From NCBI RefSeq assembly GCF_964355755.1, contig NC_092678.1, forward strand, positions 16,092,922 to 16,156,921: a stretch of DNA of 64,000 nt, in the 5' to 3' direction. Both the position numbers and the translations under genes were made by a program. The notes under the pieces are model-generated. The model ran no database searches. It was not told the DNA's origin and saw only the letters and a list, made by a program, of their open reading frames with translations. This document shows, piece after piece, positions 33,655 to 46,914 of this stretch; position 1 is the first letter of the stretch; each line of letters starts with the position of its first letter. The stretch comes from Antedon mediterranea. Taxonomy: Eukaryota > Echinodermata > Crinoidea > Comatulida > Antedonidae.

Positions 33655-36445
33655 ATTAGCCTACTGAGCACGATTCTTTCTTTCTTTATTTATTTCGTAA
33701 TTTGGCCTTCCGCCCATATTACATAACATGAATCAATATTTAGGCGGTCGTTTCTTAAACTAAAGCATTTTCTAAAACATTAAAATAAAATTATTTCTCT
33801 TGATATGGCCATTCCTTAAGTTAATACTTTTTTCAAAGTATATAAAAAACAGTCTTAATTCTCTTTTATTTCTAAATACATAATTCAAATAGGTATATAT
33901 ATTTTGATTTTTGATTTTAATGTATTTCTGTCTCTCAGATTGATATATAAAGGACAGCTAAATAAAAAATGCAATTTGTCTTCAATTTCACCAGTATTAC
34001 AAAATAAATAGATTCTATTTTCTCTAATTATTTTAAAATGTCTTCCCTTCTCAATAAATAAATTATGTGTTGATAAACGAAATCTTGATAAAAGTGTCCT
34101 GAACTTAAAATTTAAATCATGTAAATAGTCATCTGTAACATAATCAGCTTTACAATCATTATAAAATCGCAAACGTGGGTTTTGTTGGAGACTGTCTCTT
34201 TCTTTATGTAAATCTGTATCGTATACCATCTGGCTGAAATTATGTAAGAAATTATTATTTATATAATTTAAATAAAAAATATAATTAAATCCGTAATAGT
34301 TAAGAATATATTAATGACTACTAATATAGTGAGTGAGTGGCCGAGCGGTTAAGACAGTGGAACCGTAATTACGTAGCCATAACATCGGCAGGGGTTCGAG
34401 GCTCACTCACTCCATGGTTCTGGTGGTAGAACGAGTCTTCTCGGATAAGGACTATAAACCATAGGTCCAGTGTACACATCTAGCTCGTGTGCACTTTAAA
34501 GAACCTAGTACATCTTTCGAGACGAGTAGGGGGTTACCCCGGTGTATTAGTACATCACAGCCACTGATCACCAACTGGGCACTCTGGGAGACCAGTCTTT
34601 GACTAAAGAGGTTACCCAGTATAAATATAAATTTCAATTCAATATTTAACATTAAGTGCCCAGCAGTCGCTTCCGTTCTCGGCCCAGGTCTTTTGTTGAA
34701 GAAGACATATTTTTGATAGTCTTGTGTCTTCCATCATTAATATTTTAATCCAGTAACTTATCATTCTAATAATGTCTGTAATACTGTAATTGGATATGGC
34801 CTACTTCACTTCTGGCCGCCTCGTTGGGACACGACTGTTGGACATTTAATGTATATTTACAATGGTTAAGATGGATATTTTCAATTTCTTTTCCTTCTAT
34901 ATGCCCCCATATTTCGCATCCATATAAGATAATAGCGAGGATCTTTGTCTCAAATAGCTTTTCCTTAATTTTAACAGAATTGTAACCTAAATCAGATAAT
35001 TTCCTTCTTAAATTAAACATGGCTCTTTTTGTCTTGTTTATTGTGACCTTTTCCATGGTGTTCCATTTACCTTGGCTGTTAATGGTGAAACCTAAATATT
35101 TAAAATTATTTACAATTTCTATATAATTTCCATTTAGCGAAAATTTATCATTGTTACTTATTTTTCCTCCTTTTCTGAAAACCAATATTTTTGTTTTTAC
35201 ATTATTGATATTGAGGCTAATTTCTGTGCAATATTTCTGTAATTGATCTATTTGTTTTTGAATTCCGATTTTAGAATATGACATGAGCATAAGGTCATCT
35301 GCATATATTAAGTGCGAGATAACTGTTGTACCTATTGAACAGAAATGTAAATCATTTTCAAATAAAAATTGTTTTAGGTCATAAAGAAACATAATAAATA
35401 ATATGGGCAATAGGAGACAGCCTTGTTTAAGTCCTCTGGTGCTTTTAAAACTATTTGTTAGTCCATGTTGTGTTTTAATTTTAATATTTACATCCTTATA
35501 TATTGCTCTTATAATATTATATTAATATATAAAGGAAGACCCATTTGTTTAAGTTTAGTAAATAAAATATTTCTACTAATACTATCAAACGCTTGCTTGA
35601 AATCAACAAATACACAATAAAGTTTTCCCCTTTTCTTATTTAAGGCCTTTTTAACTAAAGTGTCTAAAATGAACATGTTATCGGTTGTGCTGTATCCCTT
35701 TCTGAACCCTGCTTGTTCTTCTGGTATAATATCATTTTGCTCTACCCATTCTCTGATTCGTTTTTCTATAATCCATGTAAATGTTTTGCTAAAAATAGGT
35801 AATAAAGTAATGGGTCTGTAATAGTTTACGTTATTTGGGTCATTCCCTTTGTAGATGGGAACTAAAATTCCAATTGTCCAACTGTCTGGATATTTACTAG
35901 ATTTAATAATAAAATTAAAAATATTAGTAATTATTTGTAAAATATATAGTAGGTAAGGGTCTTAAAAATATTAGGTGTTAAACCATCAATTCCCGATGAT
36001 TTATTTAATTTAAAATATTTAATGCTGTCTATAACTTCTAATATTATAATCAGGGGGGTATTATTCTGAGTTAGAGCTGGATTTTCTATTAAGGGTGGCT
36101 CGTTGCTTCAAACTGATTTATTGAATACCGATTTGAAGTAGTCATATCAATTTTTACACTTTATAGAAATATTGCTTAATAATTTCTTTGAGTCTTTAAA
36201 CATGTCCCAAAATCTTTTTTCGTTTCTGTGTAAAGCTGTTTTTCTCCTCATCTCTTTCAAATATTCTATGTTTATTTTTAATTAGGTTTTTATAGACTAT
36301 TTTGCTTTCTACATATTCTTTATTCGCATAATGGAACGTGTCATTATCGAACCATGGCTTGTCTACGTTTGGTCTATTGTTATTGCTAATGAATATGCAT
36401 GATTTAACCTTCTTTTCAAACTTTAGCAAGAATGCACTGTGAGAT
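33655..36445 (-). mobile_element. LINE with endonuclease-linker, RT and C-terminal parts (decayed)
   Basis: Read on the minus strand from high to low coordinates. A linker with PWFDNDTFHYA is at 36430-36196. RT motifs follow in broken frames: PEEQAGFRKGYSTTDN near 35730, VFVDFKQAFDS near 35610, and GLKQGC then LIYADDLMLMS at 35430-35290. The thumb KYLGFTINSQGKW and a TKILAIILYGCEIWGH block come next. A C-terminal half-zinc region (LFCNTGEIEDKLHFLFSCP) is at 34229-33885. The SINE at 34331-34650 interrupts it. Several frameshifts make it inactive. The YADD RT with GLKQGC is Jockey/I/R1-clade-like. The exact clade is not determined. Confidence 0.85.
34331..34650 (+). mobile_element. tRNA-derived SINE inserted in the LINE
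   Basis: The head has 7-base acceptor-like pairing (gagtgag with ctcactc), an A box (gtggccgagcggttaagac) and a B box (ggttcgaggct), as in class II (Leu/Ser-type) tRNAs. The body contains ggataaggactataaacc and gtgtgcactttaaagaacc. This resembles a central domain shared by many marine invertebrate SINEs. The 3' part ctgggagaccagtctttgac also occurs, in complement, at 25490-25550. It splits LINE coding sequence between about 34320 and 34660. Confidence 0.85.
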
Positions 36446-36454
36446 CTGTTACGG

Positions 36455-37800
36455 AGTTTTCACTCGTGTTCGAATCTGCTTCTATGTTATTAATGGTTTC
36501 TTAAATGGATTATTAAAAAAAGAATACAATGAGTCTTGAATGAAGAAATGACTATTGAAAAAAATATCAACATTTGCATTGGACTCACATAAATAGTTAT
36601 ACAAAGAAGGAAAGCGTGTCTGAAACCGCTTTTTCGAGACATTTACTCTATTAAACGGAACATAGAAAGTGGACTTGACTCTAGTTTTACGAGAAAGAGC
36701 ATGTAAACTTAAAAGAGAGCAACAGTCGCAACTAAACAAACAATTGACACTCTTATAAAGAAACATCAAATCAGACACACTTCTTCTAAACTTAAGAGGT
36801 TCAAGACAATTAACAAAGAAACCTAACAAACTTATTTTGAACACGTAGGCGCCTTGTAGCATGAATATCAGAAATGGAATTAAAAGTAACAGAGGATAAT
36901 TCTAAATTAGGCCTAACAAGCGTTTTTTACCAATTAACAAGGGGTTTAGGGTAGCTAATTCCCCTACATTGCCTCCAAATGAAGCCAACCATTTTATTAC
37001 TCTTACTAACAATGTGGTCAATGTGCTTGGAAAATAAAGTTTGGAATCGAAGAATATTCCCAGATCCTTATGGTATTGAACTTTGTCCAAGTTCTAATTA
37101 TTTATTTGATAAGTAAACGAAATGGGTTTTGATTTAAGAGTCATTGACTTACATTTGGAGACATTTAGTTTCATACCCCAAGATTTAGACCACTGCACTA
37201 GACCATACATTACCTAGCATAGCATTAATACTGTATCGTCGTTAGAAGAAAATAATACGGTATAATTTAATATCATCCGCAAATAAAAGAAACTTGGAAA
37301 ATTTAGCAATTGTGGTTAAATCGTTAATAAAAAGTTAAATAATAAAGGACCAACACTGAGCCCTGTGGAACACCTGAAAGAATAGGTAACCAACCTGGAC
37401 TATTGACCCATAACAAGAACTCTCTGCTACCTTCCACTCACGTAAGATGATGGTAGCTGGTGTAGTTTGCCAGTGATACCAAATGTGTTCAAACTTGTAG
37501 AGAAGGAACTCATGTGACAACCCGTCAAAAGCGCGTGAGGAATCTGTATAAACAACATCACATGCTGTTCAGGGCCTGGATTTTTTTCTACGTCGTCTCC
37601 GTCAATAATATTATGTTGAATGCGGCTGTATGGTTGGAGTAGTACGAAACGGGTCTCTTTGCAAATTTAAGTTTACTGACGACAGGATCAAGTTTGTAGT
37701 TAACTGGATGATCAAATTGAATCAGTAAGCTTGAGCTATCACGATAGAAGATAGCAATTGTAGTGCAATTAATTGTTAGTTAAAACAATTGTTAGTTAAA
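36455..37800 (-). mobile_element. 5'-truncated LINE, second family (RT palm and C-terminus)
   Basis: On the minus strand the sequence near 37390-37330 reads GVPQGSVLGPLLF, the RT B-motif. Near 37300 it reads LLFADDIKLY, the catalytic FADD box. At 37090-36900 comes YHKDLGIFFDSKLYF (thumb), and at 36862-36482 the C-terminal LEPLKFRRSVSDLMFLYK region. The segments lie in different frames with stops, so the element is dead. This organisation is typical of CR1/Rex1/Jockey-like non-LTR elements. Confidence 0.82.
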
Positions 37801-37944
37801 ACAAAGGGCCGAGCTCACTAAGCAGGAAATCCTTGGTGAGGATTGTTTATTTGAGAAAGTCGGTATTTTGTTTTGCGTGCAAGTTACAAGCCACGATAAA
37901 AAGCACACTTTGGGTGGGAAGGCAAATTCAATGCTTATTATAGC

Positions 37945-39267
37945 CAGGGGCAGACCCAGAGGTGTTGCCCTAGTGGCCCGGGCAACACCCTTAATTTCAT
38001 ACTAAATGTTGTTTCTGCTACAAAATTAAAATTAAGTCCAATTTTATCGTATACAATATCCACCCGGACCCGGAACTTGATAGGTTTAGTCATAAAGTAG
38101 TTTCAGAGTTGCAGGGAATGTTATGGAAAGGAGGAGTAATTTGCTAGCGCCAACGAATGTAACGGCCTTCACAACCAAAATATTTCTTTGTACAGTAACA
38201 ACATTTATTTTAAATGGAACGGTACAAAAATCATCCGCTTCATCACTGAATTAATACCTAATAACCAGACAAGGATGTATCTTTGTTACATTTTACTTTC
38301 AATCCATTTTTCATATCACGCAATCCACTTTTCAACAATATAGTAGTATAACAACATTTTGATTGAATAGTCAGTTATTCGTTACAGTTTTGACTTTGAA
38401 TAAACCATGAACGACAGAACAGATCTTTCCTATCTAAGCTCGTGTATGTAGGTAGCCTACTACGTCATTCACAAATTACCCACGCATAGAAGTTTTATGC
38501 TCGCGTCATCACAGATTACCTCTAATGGATCAAGCATTCACACATGAAAATGAAATGAAAATTCATCGACAAACGGAATATAGCCTATATTCATTAGGCG
38601 TATTGCCAAGGCTAATAATCGATTTGTCCATAATTATTGCAATTGTTAGGCCAAATCATAATTGGAACCGTCTTATACCAGTAGCAGAGCAAATTTTGCT
38701 TCTTTCTGCAAATGTCCTATCATTACTTTCTTTGTTTTATTTTGTAGTGTGGTTTAAACAACACTTTTGTAAAGTTTATAGTGGATAAATAAAAATGAAT
38801 TTTTAAAAATTGTGGTTTTAACATCTGACTTTATTTAGCATTTAATTCAAAATAATAAAATTTAATTAATTAATATATTTATAGTAACAGCTTCATATTT
38901 TCTGTATAACTTTTTAAAATTGTTAATTGATAATTAATTTAAATTAATTGCGTACAGTTATTAGAATGTATTGCCGTACAAAAGTACCTTCATGGGGAAC
39001 TTCCTTCCCCGTGACGTTCGCATTGAACGAAAAAAAAAAATGTTATCCTATATTGTTAGTCGCGTATGTTTTATTACCGGCGGAATAATATAGGCTACAA
39101 TCATTTGTTTGTTAGCGACGTTTCCGGCGAAGTACAGGTTTATCATAAATATTACGTGCGAGAATATCATTTGCGGCCATCTGGGGATGTCATTTAACAA
39201 TTTGCTTGCTCAAATACTCAGTCAGTCTTTGGGTAACCCTCTTAAAATAGTCCTGCGACCGCCCCTG
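37945..39267. mobile_element. Non-autonomous TIR element R2, copy B
   Basis: The 1,323-base element is flanked by ATAGC at 37940-37944 and 39268-39272. Ends are CAGGGGCAGACCCAGAGG and, complemented, CAGGGGCGGTCGCAGG. It aligns in reverse orientation with copy A at 30680-32519, with about 0.5 kb missing. The open frame at 38525-38788 has hydrophobic stretches but no family resemblance and is not called. Confidence 0.85.
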
Positions 39268-39274
39268 ATAGCTC

Positions 39275-40250
39275 TATCTATATTTAGTTACAGCAATTTG
39301 TTGAGAAAACTAAATACTACCAATGTAAATAGATAGGTGGTATTGATACAGTTGGGTAGGCCTACGTATTGGCTGGTGGCCTAGAAAAAAATAATCGAAT
39401 GCTATAATGTAAACTACAGTAGGCCTACATGATACCAGTGTAAAATATTAAATCCACTATAATCCTCTATAATGATGATACACTACTTCATAGCCACACA
39501 TAAATATTGTATGTAACCGCAGCGTTCCATTTTTTGTACGTCGAAAGGCTATATACTTTATGCATGCTGACTGCCAGTGATCTAAACAATAGGTACGCGG
39601 TTGTCTAGCTCTGTCCTTTGTACGATTCGTTTGTGCCCTAGCTCACGATAAAGGCGTCAATATCATGTGGCATCCTGTGACCAAAAATTCGTATAATTTT
39701 TCAGGTGAAAATCGGCAACCAATTAATTTGTAACTCTTACAAATTTACAGACACACGTATGGCTAGACGTAGCCTACGCTCATAAGGTATTATATAAGGA
39801 GTTATTCACAAACGAGTTTACGAATTTTTCAATTTATTTACAAATAACCTTTTGTGGGGTACGTATTTGGAGGATTTTCAGAGATGAAATGTCTCGTACT
39901 TGATTATGTGATGATGTAAGTTAATACAAATGAATATACACTGCAATGGAATCGGTGCAATACTTCTAGACATGTATCACATTATTATTCTGTTTTTGGA
40001 TCCCTTTTGTTTTTAAATGAATATTGGTGGAATTATACCTACTGCCTATTGCGTAAAAAACGGCAAAACTAACAAACTGCATCGGGTTTCGTATAATTAT
40101 TATTAATGCCATATTATTATAACCATCCATACAAGTCTGATAAAAGTATGACGAGTGAGGGCGCACTTTATTTTATGTAAGGTCATTTTTATTTGTACAT
40201 TTTTAAACACATATCTGTATATATTTTAGTTGTTTTGGTTTTTTTTTATT
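39275..40250. other. Non-coding stretch with a short dispersed repeat
   Basis: The part at 39900-40035 is the near-identical partner of 5690-5870. Nothing else is recognised. Confidence 0.5.
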
Positions 40251-40254
40251 TAAT

Positions 40255-41105
40255 ATATTACACAGAGGCTCCTTACAAGGTGGAACCACCTTAGCTTCAA
40301 GGCGCCTCAGTTAATAAATACAACATTTTAAAACAAACAAAAAACTGACAGAAACAGCAATCAAATCTTCCAGCAGAATTAACAAGAAATTGTTGTACAT
40401 AATAAAACAATAAAGCATTTTCACAATTCGAAAGAAGATCGGAACCAAAAATAAAAATTACACTTACAAAATTAAAATTATACGTAAATTAAAATTATAC
40501 GTTAAAGAAAAATCCTTGGCTAAGATATCCTCAATAATCGAGTTAGCCGAATTGTAAATTTAGATTATTGAAGTTTAAACTAACATAGTTATCTAAAATG
40601 TTTACGTGTAAAAAGTATATATTTCATATTTTTAGCATTGAATGTTACATTCCATTTTTTTCCCAATTAAAAACGACATTCAGATCACCATTTAATTTTT
40701 GTTCTGAAATATTACGATCTGTACAAATATCATATAACGAAGTATCATCTGCATGTAAACTAATATTATATTTGATATTATCAACCATATCATTTATAAT
40801 TACAATAAATAAAAATGGACCCAAAACAGATCCTTAGGGTACTCCTGCTATAATGGTCACCCAAGGAATGGTACTTCCTTCAATAATAACACGTTGTTCA
40901 CCTGAGTTTATAACTTTGGAACCATTTTAGAAGAGTGCCATTAATTCCATATTGAATTAATTTGTATAATTTCATTATGCTAAACATTATCGAAGGCTTT
41001 GAAAATATCCAAAAATACCGAGACTACTTCTTTCCTTAGATCTAAAGCTCTAATAAATGTATCTATAAGATAAAGAAGTTGATACGTTGTCGAGTCACCT
41101 GGTGT
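40255..41105 (-). mobile_element. LINE fragment (RT palm)
   Basis: On the minus strand SVFLDIFKAFDN is read near 41020, GSVLGPFLFIVIIND near 40830-40790, and HADDTSLYD near 40750, with D-D of the catalytic box preserved. A stop lies just before GSVLG. It abuts the 3' end of another LINE at about 41110. Confidence 0.8.
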
Positions 41106-41111
41106 AAAATT

Positions 41112-43490
41112 CAATTCAATTCACTTTTATTTCAGAACAAAGTCCATATCATAACACATAACAATATTCTAATAAATAAATATAAGTAAGTAAAAATATC
41201 TATACCACATGTCGCACATAATAATGCCGTCGGAAAACCATCGATTTTCAACTGGAGTAAAATAACATTATAATGGCTATACTGATACAAGTTAACTATA
41301 CGTAAAATATACATGATATTATGTATATAGAAGTTCAATCTATTTTCTGTGCAACTTAAAATCCTTTAGAATTCGAGAAAAAAACACAAGTTATTAAAGT
41401 ATTACAGCTTTTTTCAATTTTTGTTTTGAAACAAAAAATATATTTCCGAATGTACTCATAGAAGAAGGGAAGATGGTTATCAACAAACATTGCACTAGCA
41501 CTACAGCTCCTTGAGCGTTTTAAAATCTTTCTAAATGCGTTATTATAACAGACCTGTAATGACTTCATAGTTTTTACATTAAAATCAAACCATAAGGCCG
41601 CACAATACATACTAATACAGTATGACTTAAACAAAGTAATCTTAACATTCGTTGAGCATTTACTAAATTTTCTACAAAGAGTGTTACTAGCATACTTAAT
41701 GATCGATACTGCCTTTTAATATCCAGTTCGTCCCAGTATCATTACTGATAACACAACCAAGGTATATAGTGGATTGAACGTAATTTAGTTCTTTACCACA
41801 TAGAACAGTTACATAATTACCATTCAGTTTTCTTGTCCTAGGGCAAAAGCAGATTGAAATTGAAGAAGAGGTTTATTTGCATATCAAAAACTGCACGCTC
41901 AAAAATGTTTGCAAAGTTGGAAAGTATAGAAATAGGGCAGTAGTTCTCAATAAGGGATGTATTGCCTTTTTTATATAGAGGAATGACATTTGATTTTTTC
42001 CATTCCACAGGAAAGTATCCTTGGCTTATGCACAATTTATAAAGCTTTGTCAAATGGGGTGCAATAATTTCAGCAGATTTTTTTAGTATGATACTGTGAA
42101 TTTCATCAGGTCCCACCGCCTTGTTTTTATTCAGCATCGTTATTAATTTCATGATCTTATCAGCAGATAATTTTAGAGTCTCGATGTAGTTCTATACGTG
42201 AATTCCGAAGGAAAATCATCATGATTAGGAATAAACTATTTACATTTAAAATAATTGTTACAAGTTTTAACTTTCTCACTATTTAAAGTTAGTACATCAT
42301 CGTTTAAATTGATTGGAGGAATCTTATAAATTACAAACTGAATTTATGGTAGACCACCAAGTTTTTGAATCACAGTTTTTATACTTTAATAAATCAAATT
42401 GTTTATCCAACAAGGCTAACAGCCATGAGTCGCGTGCTAAAACGAATAGTGATACCGGACCGACAGACAGACCGACAGACCAACAGACCGACCGACCGAC
42501 ATAGTAAACTATAGAGTCGCGTCCACGCCACTAAAAAGGTTTGTTTAGCTTTTCTTATTGCTTTAACAACTTTTGCGCGAATTTTCTTAAAACGTTGAAT
42601 ATGCAAATTTGAATTATTTCGAGTGGAATGGGCACGATTTCTTTTGGGAATAAGAGTTATAATTATGTGCATCAATCCAAGGCTTGTCATTAGGACGCAC
42701 AGTTATAATCTTAGATATAATATAGTTATCTTCAACCTTTGAAGATAAATAAACTTCTTCTCAATTTACAGAATTAAGAGCATTACGAAATAAATTAAAA
42801 TAATTTTTCTCAAAAAAATATATTTTACGATTGTATGGCTTGTCCCGTGTGATACGAATATCAATATTTGCATATACTGGACTGTAATCACAATTTAAAA
42901 GAGGGCACAATGCACCAAAATCATTAATATATATACATTTTTACTAGTAACTATATGGTCAATACAAGACCGTTGGTTTTTTTATACGTGTTGGCATATT
43001 AATGTGTTGAGTTAAACAGTTTTGTTGTACAAATTCGTAAAATGATTTTCCAAATCTATTTGTGTTACCATTATTGTACCAGTTATTATTTTGAGCATTC
43101 ATATCGCCCATCATTAAAGTTAAGCTGTGTCGAAACAAAACAAAGTTATTAGTACTGTTTTGAAAATAGTCAAGTAGATCCTGATCAGATTGAACATCAC
43201 TTTGTGGTGGCCTATAACATACATAAGTCAAAATCATCCAGTTTGAAACTTGTATTTCACACATTATCACATCTGACAAGAGATCAGTACAAATATGGGA
43301 ATTAACTAAGTGTATAGAATTAGATGTGTAAAGAGCACATCCGCCGCCATGCCGGTTTCTATCATTTCATTGTTCAGAATAGTTTGATCTAGCCATGTTT
43401 CTGTTAAGGTAATAATATCACAGTTATTTGAATTTCCAATGTGTTGGAATTTCAGCTAGTTTACCTGGAACGATTAGACTACGTATACAG
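41112..43490 (-). mobile_element. LINE with AP-endonuclease and partial RT, interrupted by R4
   Basis: Read leftward. An AP-endonuclease segment at 43280-42959 has YVCYRPPQSD and LMMGDMNAQNNNW. A linker follows at 42690-42310 (KIRAKVVKAIRKAKQTF, then FDLLKYKNCDSKTWW beyond R4). RT fingers lie at 42152-41838 (NKNKAVGPDEIHS, WKKSNVIPLYKKG). At 41830-41740 the thumb YLGCVISND appears directly, so the palm with its YADD box has been deleted. The C-terminal segment LMFKSYCISMYCAALWFD ends near 41356, and the 3' end near 41112 has a ttcaattcaattc tail. Confidence 0.85.
42406..42540 (-). mobile_element. R4 short element, copy 2, inside a LINE
   Basis: The 135-base unit is in minus orientation and flanked by TTGTTTA at 42399-42405 and 42541-42547. 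On both sides the LINE linker sequence continues, so the 7-base duplication and the boundaries are well supported. The (CGGT)n-like tract is present. Confidence 0.87.
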
Positions 43491-43494
43491 CAAA

Positions 43495-45372
43495 ATTTCA
43501 AATTCTTAGCAGGAAAAAAAATTCTTGTTTAAAGATTTACTTCTTGTAATAAGTAATTTTCTTCTTGTCAAGATTTAAAATTACTTAAAACAAGAAAAAT
43601 TGTACTAAGACAGAAACAGTTTCTTGAATTAAGTCTCGCAATTTTACTTATTTTAAGAAATATTTTACTTAAAATAAGATGTTAATATTATATTATCCTA
43701 AACAAGAATATTTTTCCTGAATCAAGAATCGCGATATTCTTGTAAATACTTATTTTGAGAAATATTTTACTTAAAATAAGATGTTAATATCATAATATCC
43801 TTATCAAGAATATTTTGCTTGAATCAAGAATCGCGATATTCTTGTAAATACTTATTAGATGAGAATGAGATTGGGTATTTTTTGTCTATACAATTTTCTC
43901 TCATTTGCGTTACTCTAGACTCACTACAAATAGGACTATATTCAACTTCATTCAGTATACTTCGTTCAATTGCACATGCAAGTAGACATCTTCGACAAGT
44001 GCTCAAAAGTGGATTGTAAAATAATATAAATATACAGTTAACTTGAACAAATTTATAAATGTTATGTATTTAACAAGTCAATAACTATAATTCCTGACAT
44101 TTTTTTGATAAATCTTCTATTAAGCAGAATAGAAACATATATATTCTGAACAATCTGACACCAAAATGAACTTTCCACTCCAACCCAATAATGAGATATG
44201 GAAATTTGCCTGAAAAAACATGTCAAAGGTCAAATATGGTATTTATGGTCATTATTTGAGAAAAAACTTTATTATAGTAAATATAAATGTTTATGTTCTG
44301 AACATTTTGACACCAAAATTAACTCTCTATGACAAGTAGTTTTATGGATATCAAAATGTATTAACCGTAACAAGGTTGGTAATTACACCGTAACAAGGTT
44401 GGTAATTACACCGTAACGGTCAAAGGCAAAACTGAGTACTTCCGGTCATTTTTGGATAAAATGTTTCATTAAATTAAATAGTAACATATATATTCTGAAC
44501 AATTTGACACTTAAATAAACTGTCTGTGACAACTATTTACTGAGATATGGCAATGCCTTAAAATATGGGTCAAAGGTTAAAACTGGTACTTCCGGTCATT
44601 TTTTTCAAAAATCCTTCATTACAGTAAATAGGAATGTTTATGTTCTGAACATTTTGGGCTAAAAATCAACTCCCTATGACCAATATTTTTAGAGATATAG
44701 ACTGTTTAAGCGAAAATGTCCGCCATTTTAAATTATGCAAATTAGGTGACCCAATGGGTCATTTTGCTTGGCGCCCATCAAAAATTGAATTTGTATAGGG
44801 TGGGCAACCTGTATACCAAATTTGGTGCTTTTGGAAGAAACTGAACCAAACACCCTTATTTCAGCCCTAACAGACTCCACTATATCAAGAATAGATTTGC
44901 TTGAATCAAGAATCGCGATATTCTTGTAAATACTTATTTTGAGAAATATTTTACTTAAAATAAGATGTTAATATCATAATATCCTTATCAAGAATATTTT
45001 TCTTAAATCAAGAATCGCAATATTCTTGTAAATAAATATTTTGAGAGATATTTTACTTAAAATAAGATGTTAATATTATATTATCCTAAACAAGAATATT
45101 TTTCTTGAATCAAGAATCGCGATATTCTTGTAAATACTTATTTTGAGAAATATTTTACTTAAAATAAGATGTTAATATCATAATATCCTTATCAAGAATA
45201 TTTTTGCTTGAATCAAGAATCGCGATATTCTTGTAAATACTTATTTTAATGAATATTTTACTTAAAATAAGATGTTAATATCATACTATTCTTATCAAGA
45301 ATATTTTTCTTAAATCAAAAATCGCAAACTTTTTATAAATACTTTAATATTTTGACAAAAATTTACTTAAAT
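43495..45372. repeat. AT-rich tandem array, about 105-bp unit, interrupted
   Basis: The unit is built on caagaatcgcgatattcttg (itself a short inverted repeat), atatttacttaaaataaga and gttaatatcataatatcc. It repeats at about 43560-43855 and 44885-45350. The intervening ~1.0 kb (43857-44885) is a different sequence containing four degenerate units of about 160-190 bases (R3-like: cattctgaacatttgacacc, cttccggtcattttt). Confidence 0.85.
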
Positions 45373-45374
45373 TA

Positions 45375-45412
45375 TTATAACTAGATGGTACGCTCGCTTC
45401 GCTCGCGTACCA
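45375..45412. repeat. GC-rich hairpin
   Basis: An 11-12-base stem agatggtacgc / gcgtaccatct encloses tcgcttcgctc. It stands out in a very AT-rich surround, at the boundary between the tandem array and the duplicated block. It could be the end of a mobile element or a terminator-like hairpin. No class is assigned. Confidence 0.6.
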
Positions 45413-45504
45413 TCTAGGTCGTGCCCACAGATGGTTCTCGAATACACAGTAATTTCAGCGTAAAAAAATGCTTTTTTTAATGTATGTACTGCAGGACGAT
45501 AATA

Positions 45505-46912
45505 GTTATTATTGTTTACAGAAACGAATAAATAGACACGATGATTTATGTATTAAACTGAAATTAGCACACTGGGAATTACTTCCGAAAGAGAAACTTG
45601 TCACAAAATGAGTCCAAATTTGTTATTTGGACTCATTTAAACAAACCCAATTTGTGTTTTGTGTGTAACATTAGTTTTGAGGGATAGGGAAGAGGATATG
45701 GGTACAAAGAAGAACAATGTTTTAATATATTATTTATCTACTCAGTAACGAAATATGTTTTTCACTTTGATAGGCCTATAAATAATATACCACTTGATAC
45801 AGTAACACATTTGCGATTTAATACTTTGTTAAACTGTCACTGTTACAGTCCATTGAAATAGCATGTACATGTAACGATACACGTACCACTACAACGTTTA
45901 TATTCTTTGTAATTATTAATTAATACAAACGTTGAGAAGCAACTGTCAGTAGTACAGTTTATTTGTATATTGTACGTTTTATATAACAGTAGGGCCTACT
46001 CACAGGCCTATAAATAATATACCACTTGATACAGTAACACATTTGCGACTTAATACTTTGTTAAAACTGTCACTGTCATAGTCGATTGAAATAGCATAGT
46101 ACATGTAACGATACACGTACCACTACAACGTTTATATTCTTTGTAATTATTAATTAATACGTTGAGAAGCAACTGTCAGTACTACAGTTTATTTGTATAT
46201 TGTACGTTCTATATAACAGTAGGGCCTACACTCACAGTAATACGTTTATTTGTACATGATTGTGTTATACATCTACCAGTACCCACACTCACAGTAAATT
46301 CAATGGCGACCACAAGTTAATACGTATTTACAGTAATGTCCAAGTATTGCAATACTTATCTATATATAGGTTTTAGGTTAATTTTCCAAGGGCCAATAAA
46401 TTTACCTACAGCTGGTGGTACTTGTGTTAAAGCAAAGAGTTATTATTGGAATGTCCATTCATCGGAAATCAATACATTTGTATAAATGTATATTAAATCT
46501 ATCAAAATAGTATGTTTTTAAGAAAATAAGTCTGTCTTCAACATTATGATGCTGTACTCGAGCTGTTCAACCGGTTTTCATCCATTAAAAACAATTATCG
46601 TAGGAGGAGATAGGAAAATGCGAAGCATCCTCGTATTATTGTATGCGGGTATTTTTCAAGATAGACATGCATTGGACAGTGTATACCACGATCGGAAAAC
46701 ACCCCTATTTGGAGCAAATCGTTGAACCTAAATTCGTTTTAATCGTCAATAACTAATTATCGAACTCCATTTAATTAGTAAACAGGGTTACATCAGGTGG
46801 TTAAAATCAGTATCGAAAGGACGAACCAACTTTATATACCATCGAGTAAACATTCTAGAAGTAAGGCGCAATTTACCGAATTTTGCCCTTACGTAAATTT
46901 ATATATAGATTA
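45505..46912. repeat. Duplicated non-coding block, copy A
   Basis: It aligns with 62633-63786 in the same orientation, with shared landmarks gagtccaaatttgttatttg, tgctgtactcgagctgttc and gcgggtatttttca. Copy A has an extra internal tandem duplication, 45772-46003 and 46004 to about 46235 (232-base period). No open frame is conserved between copies. Confidence 0.85.
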
Positions 46913-46914
46913 TC

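Noticed and set aside
38525-38788. 87-codon frame with hydrophobic stretches in R2 copy B
   Set aside because: It has no family resemblance and is not preserved in copy A. It is taken as chance within a non-autonomous element.
40598-40837. Plus-strand 79-codon frame
   Set aside because: It is antisense to the RT palm (HADDTSLYD) of a minus-strand LINE.
45375-45412. Helitron 3' end (hairpin plus CTAG)
   Set aside because: A hairpin is present, but the CTRR end is not at the expected distance and no matching 5' TC end or other copy was seen.
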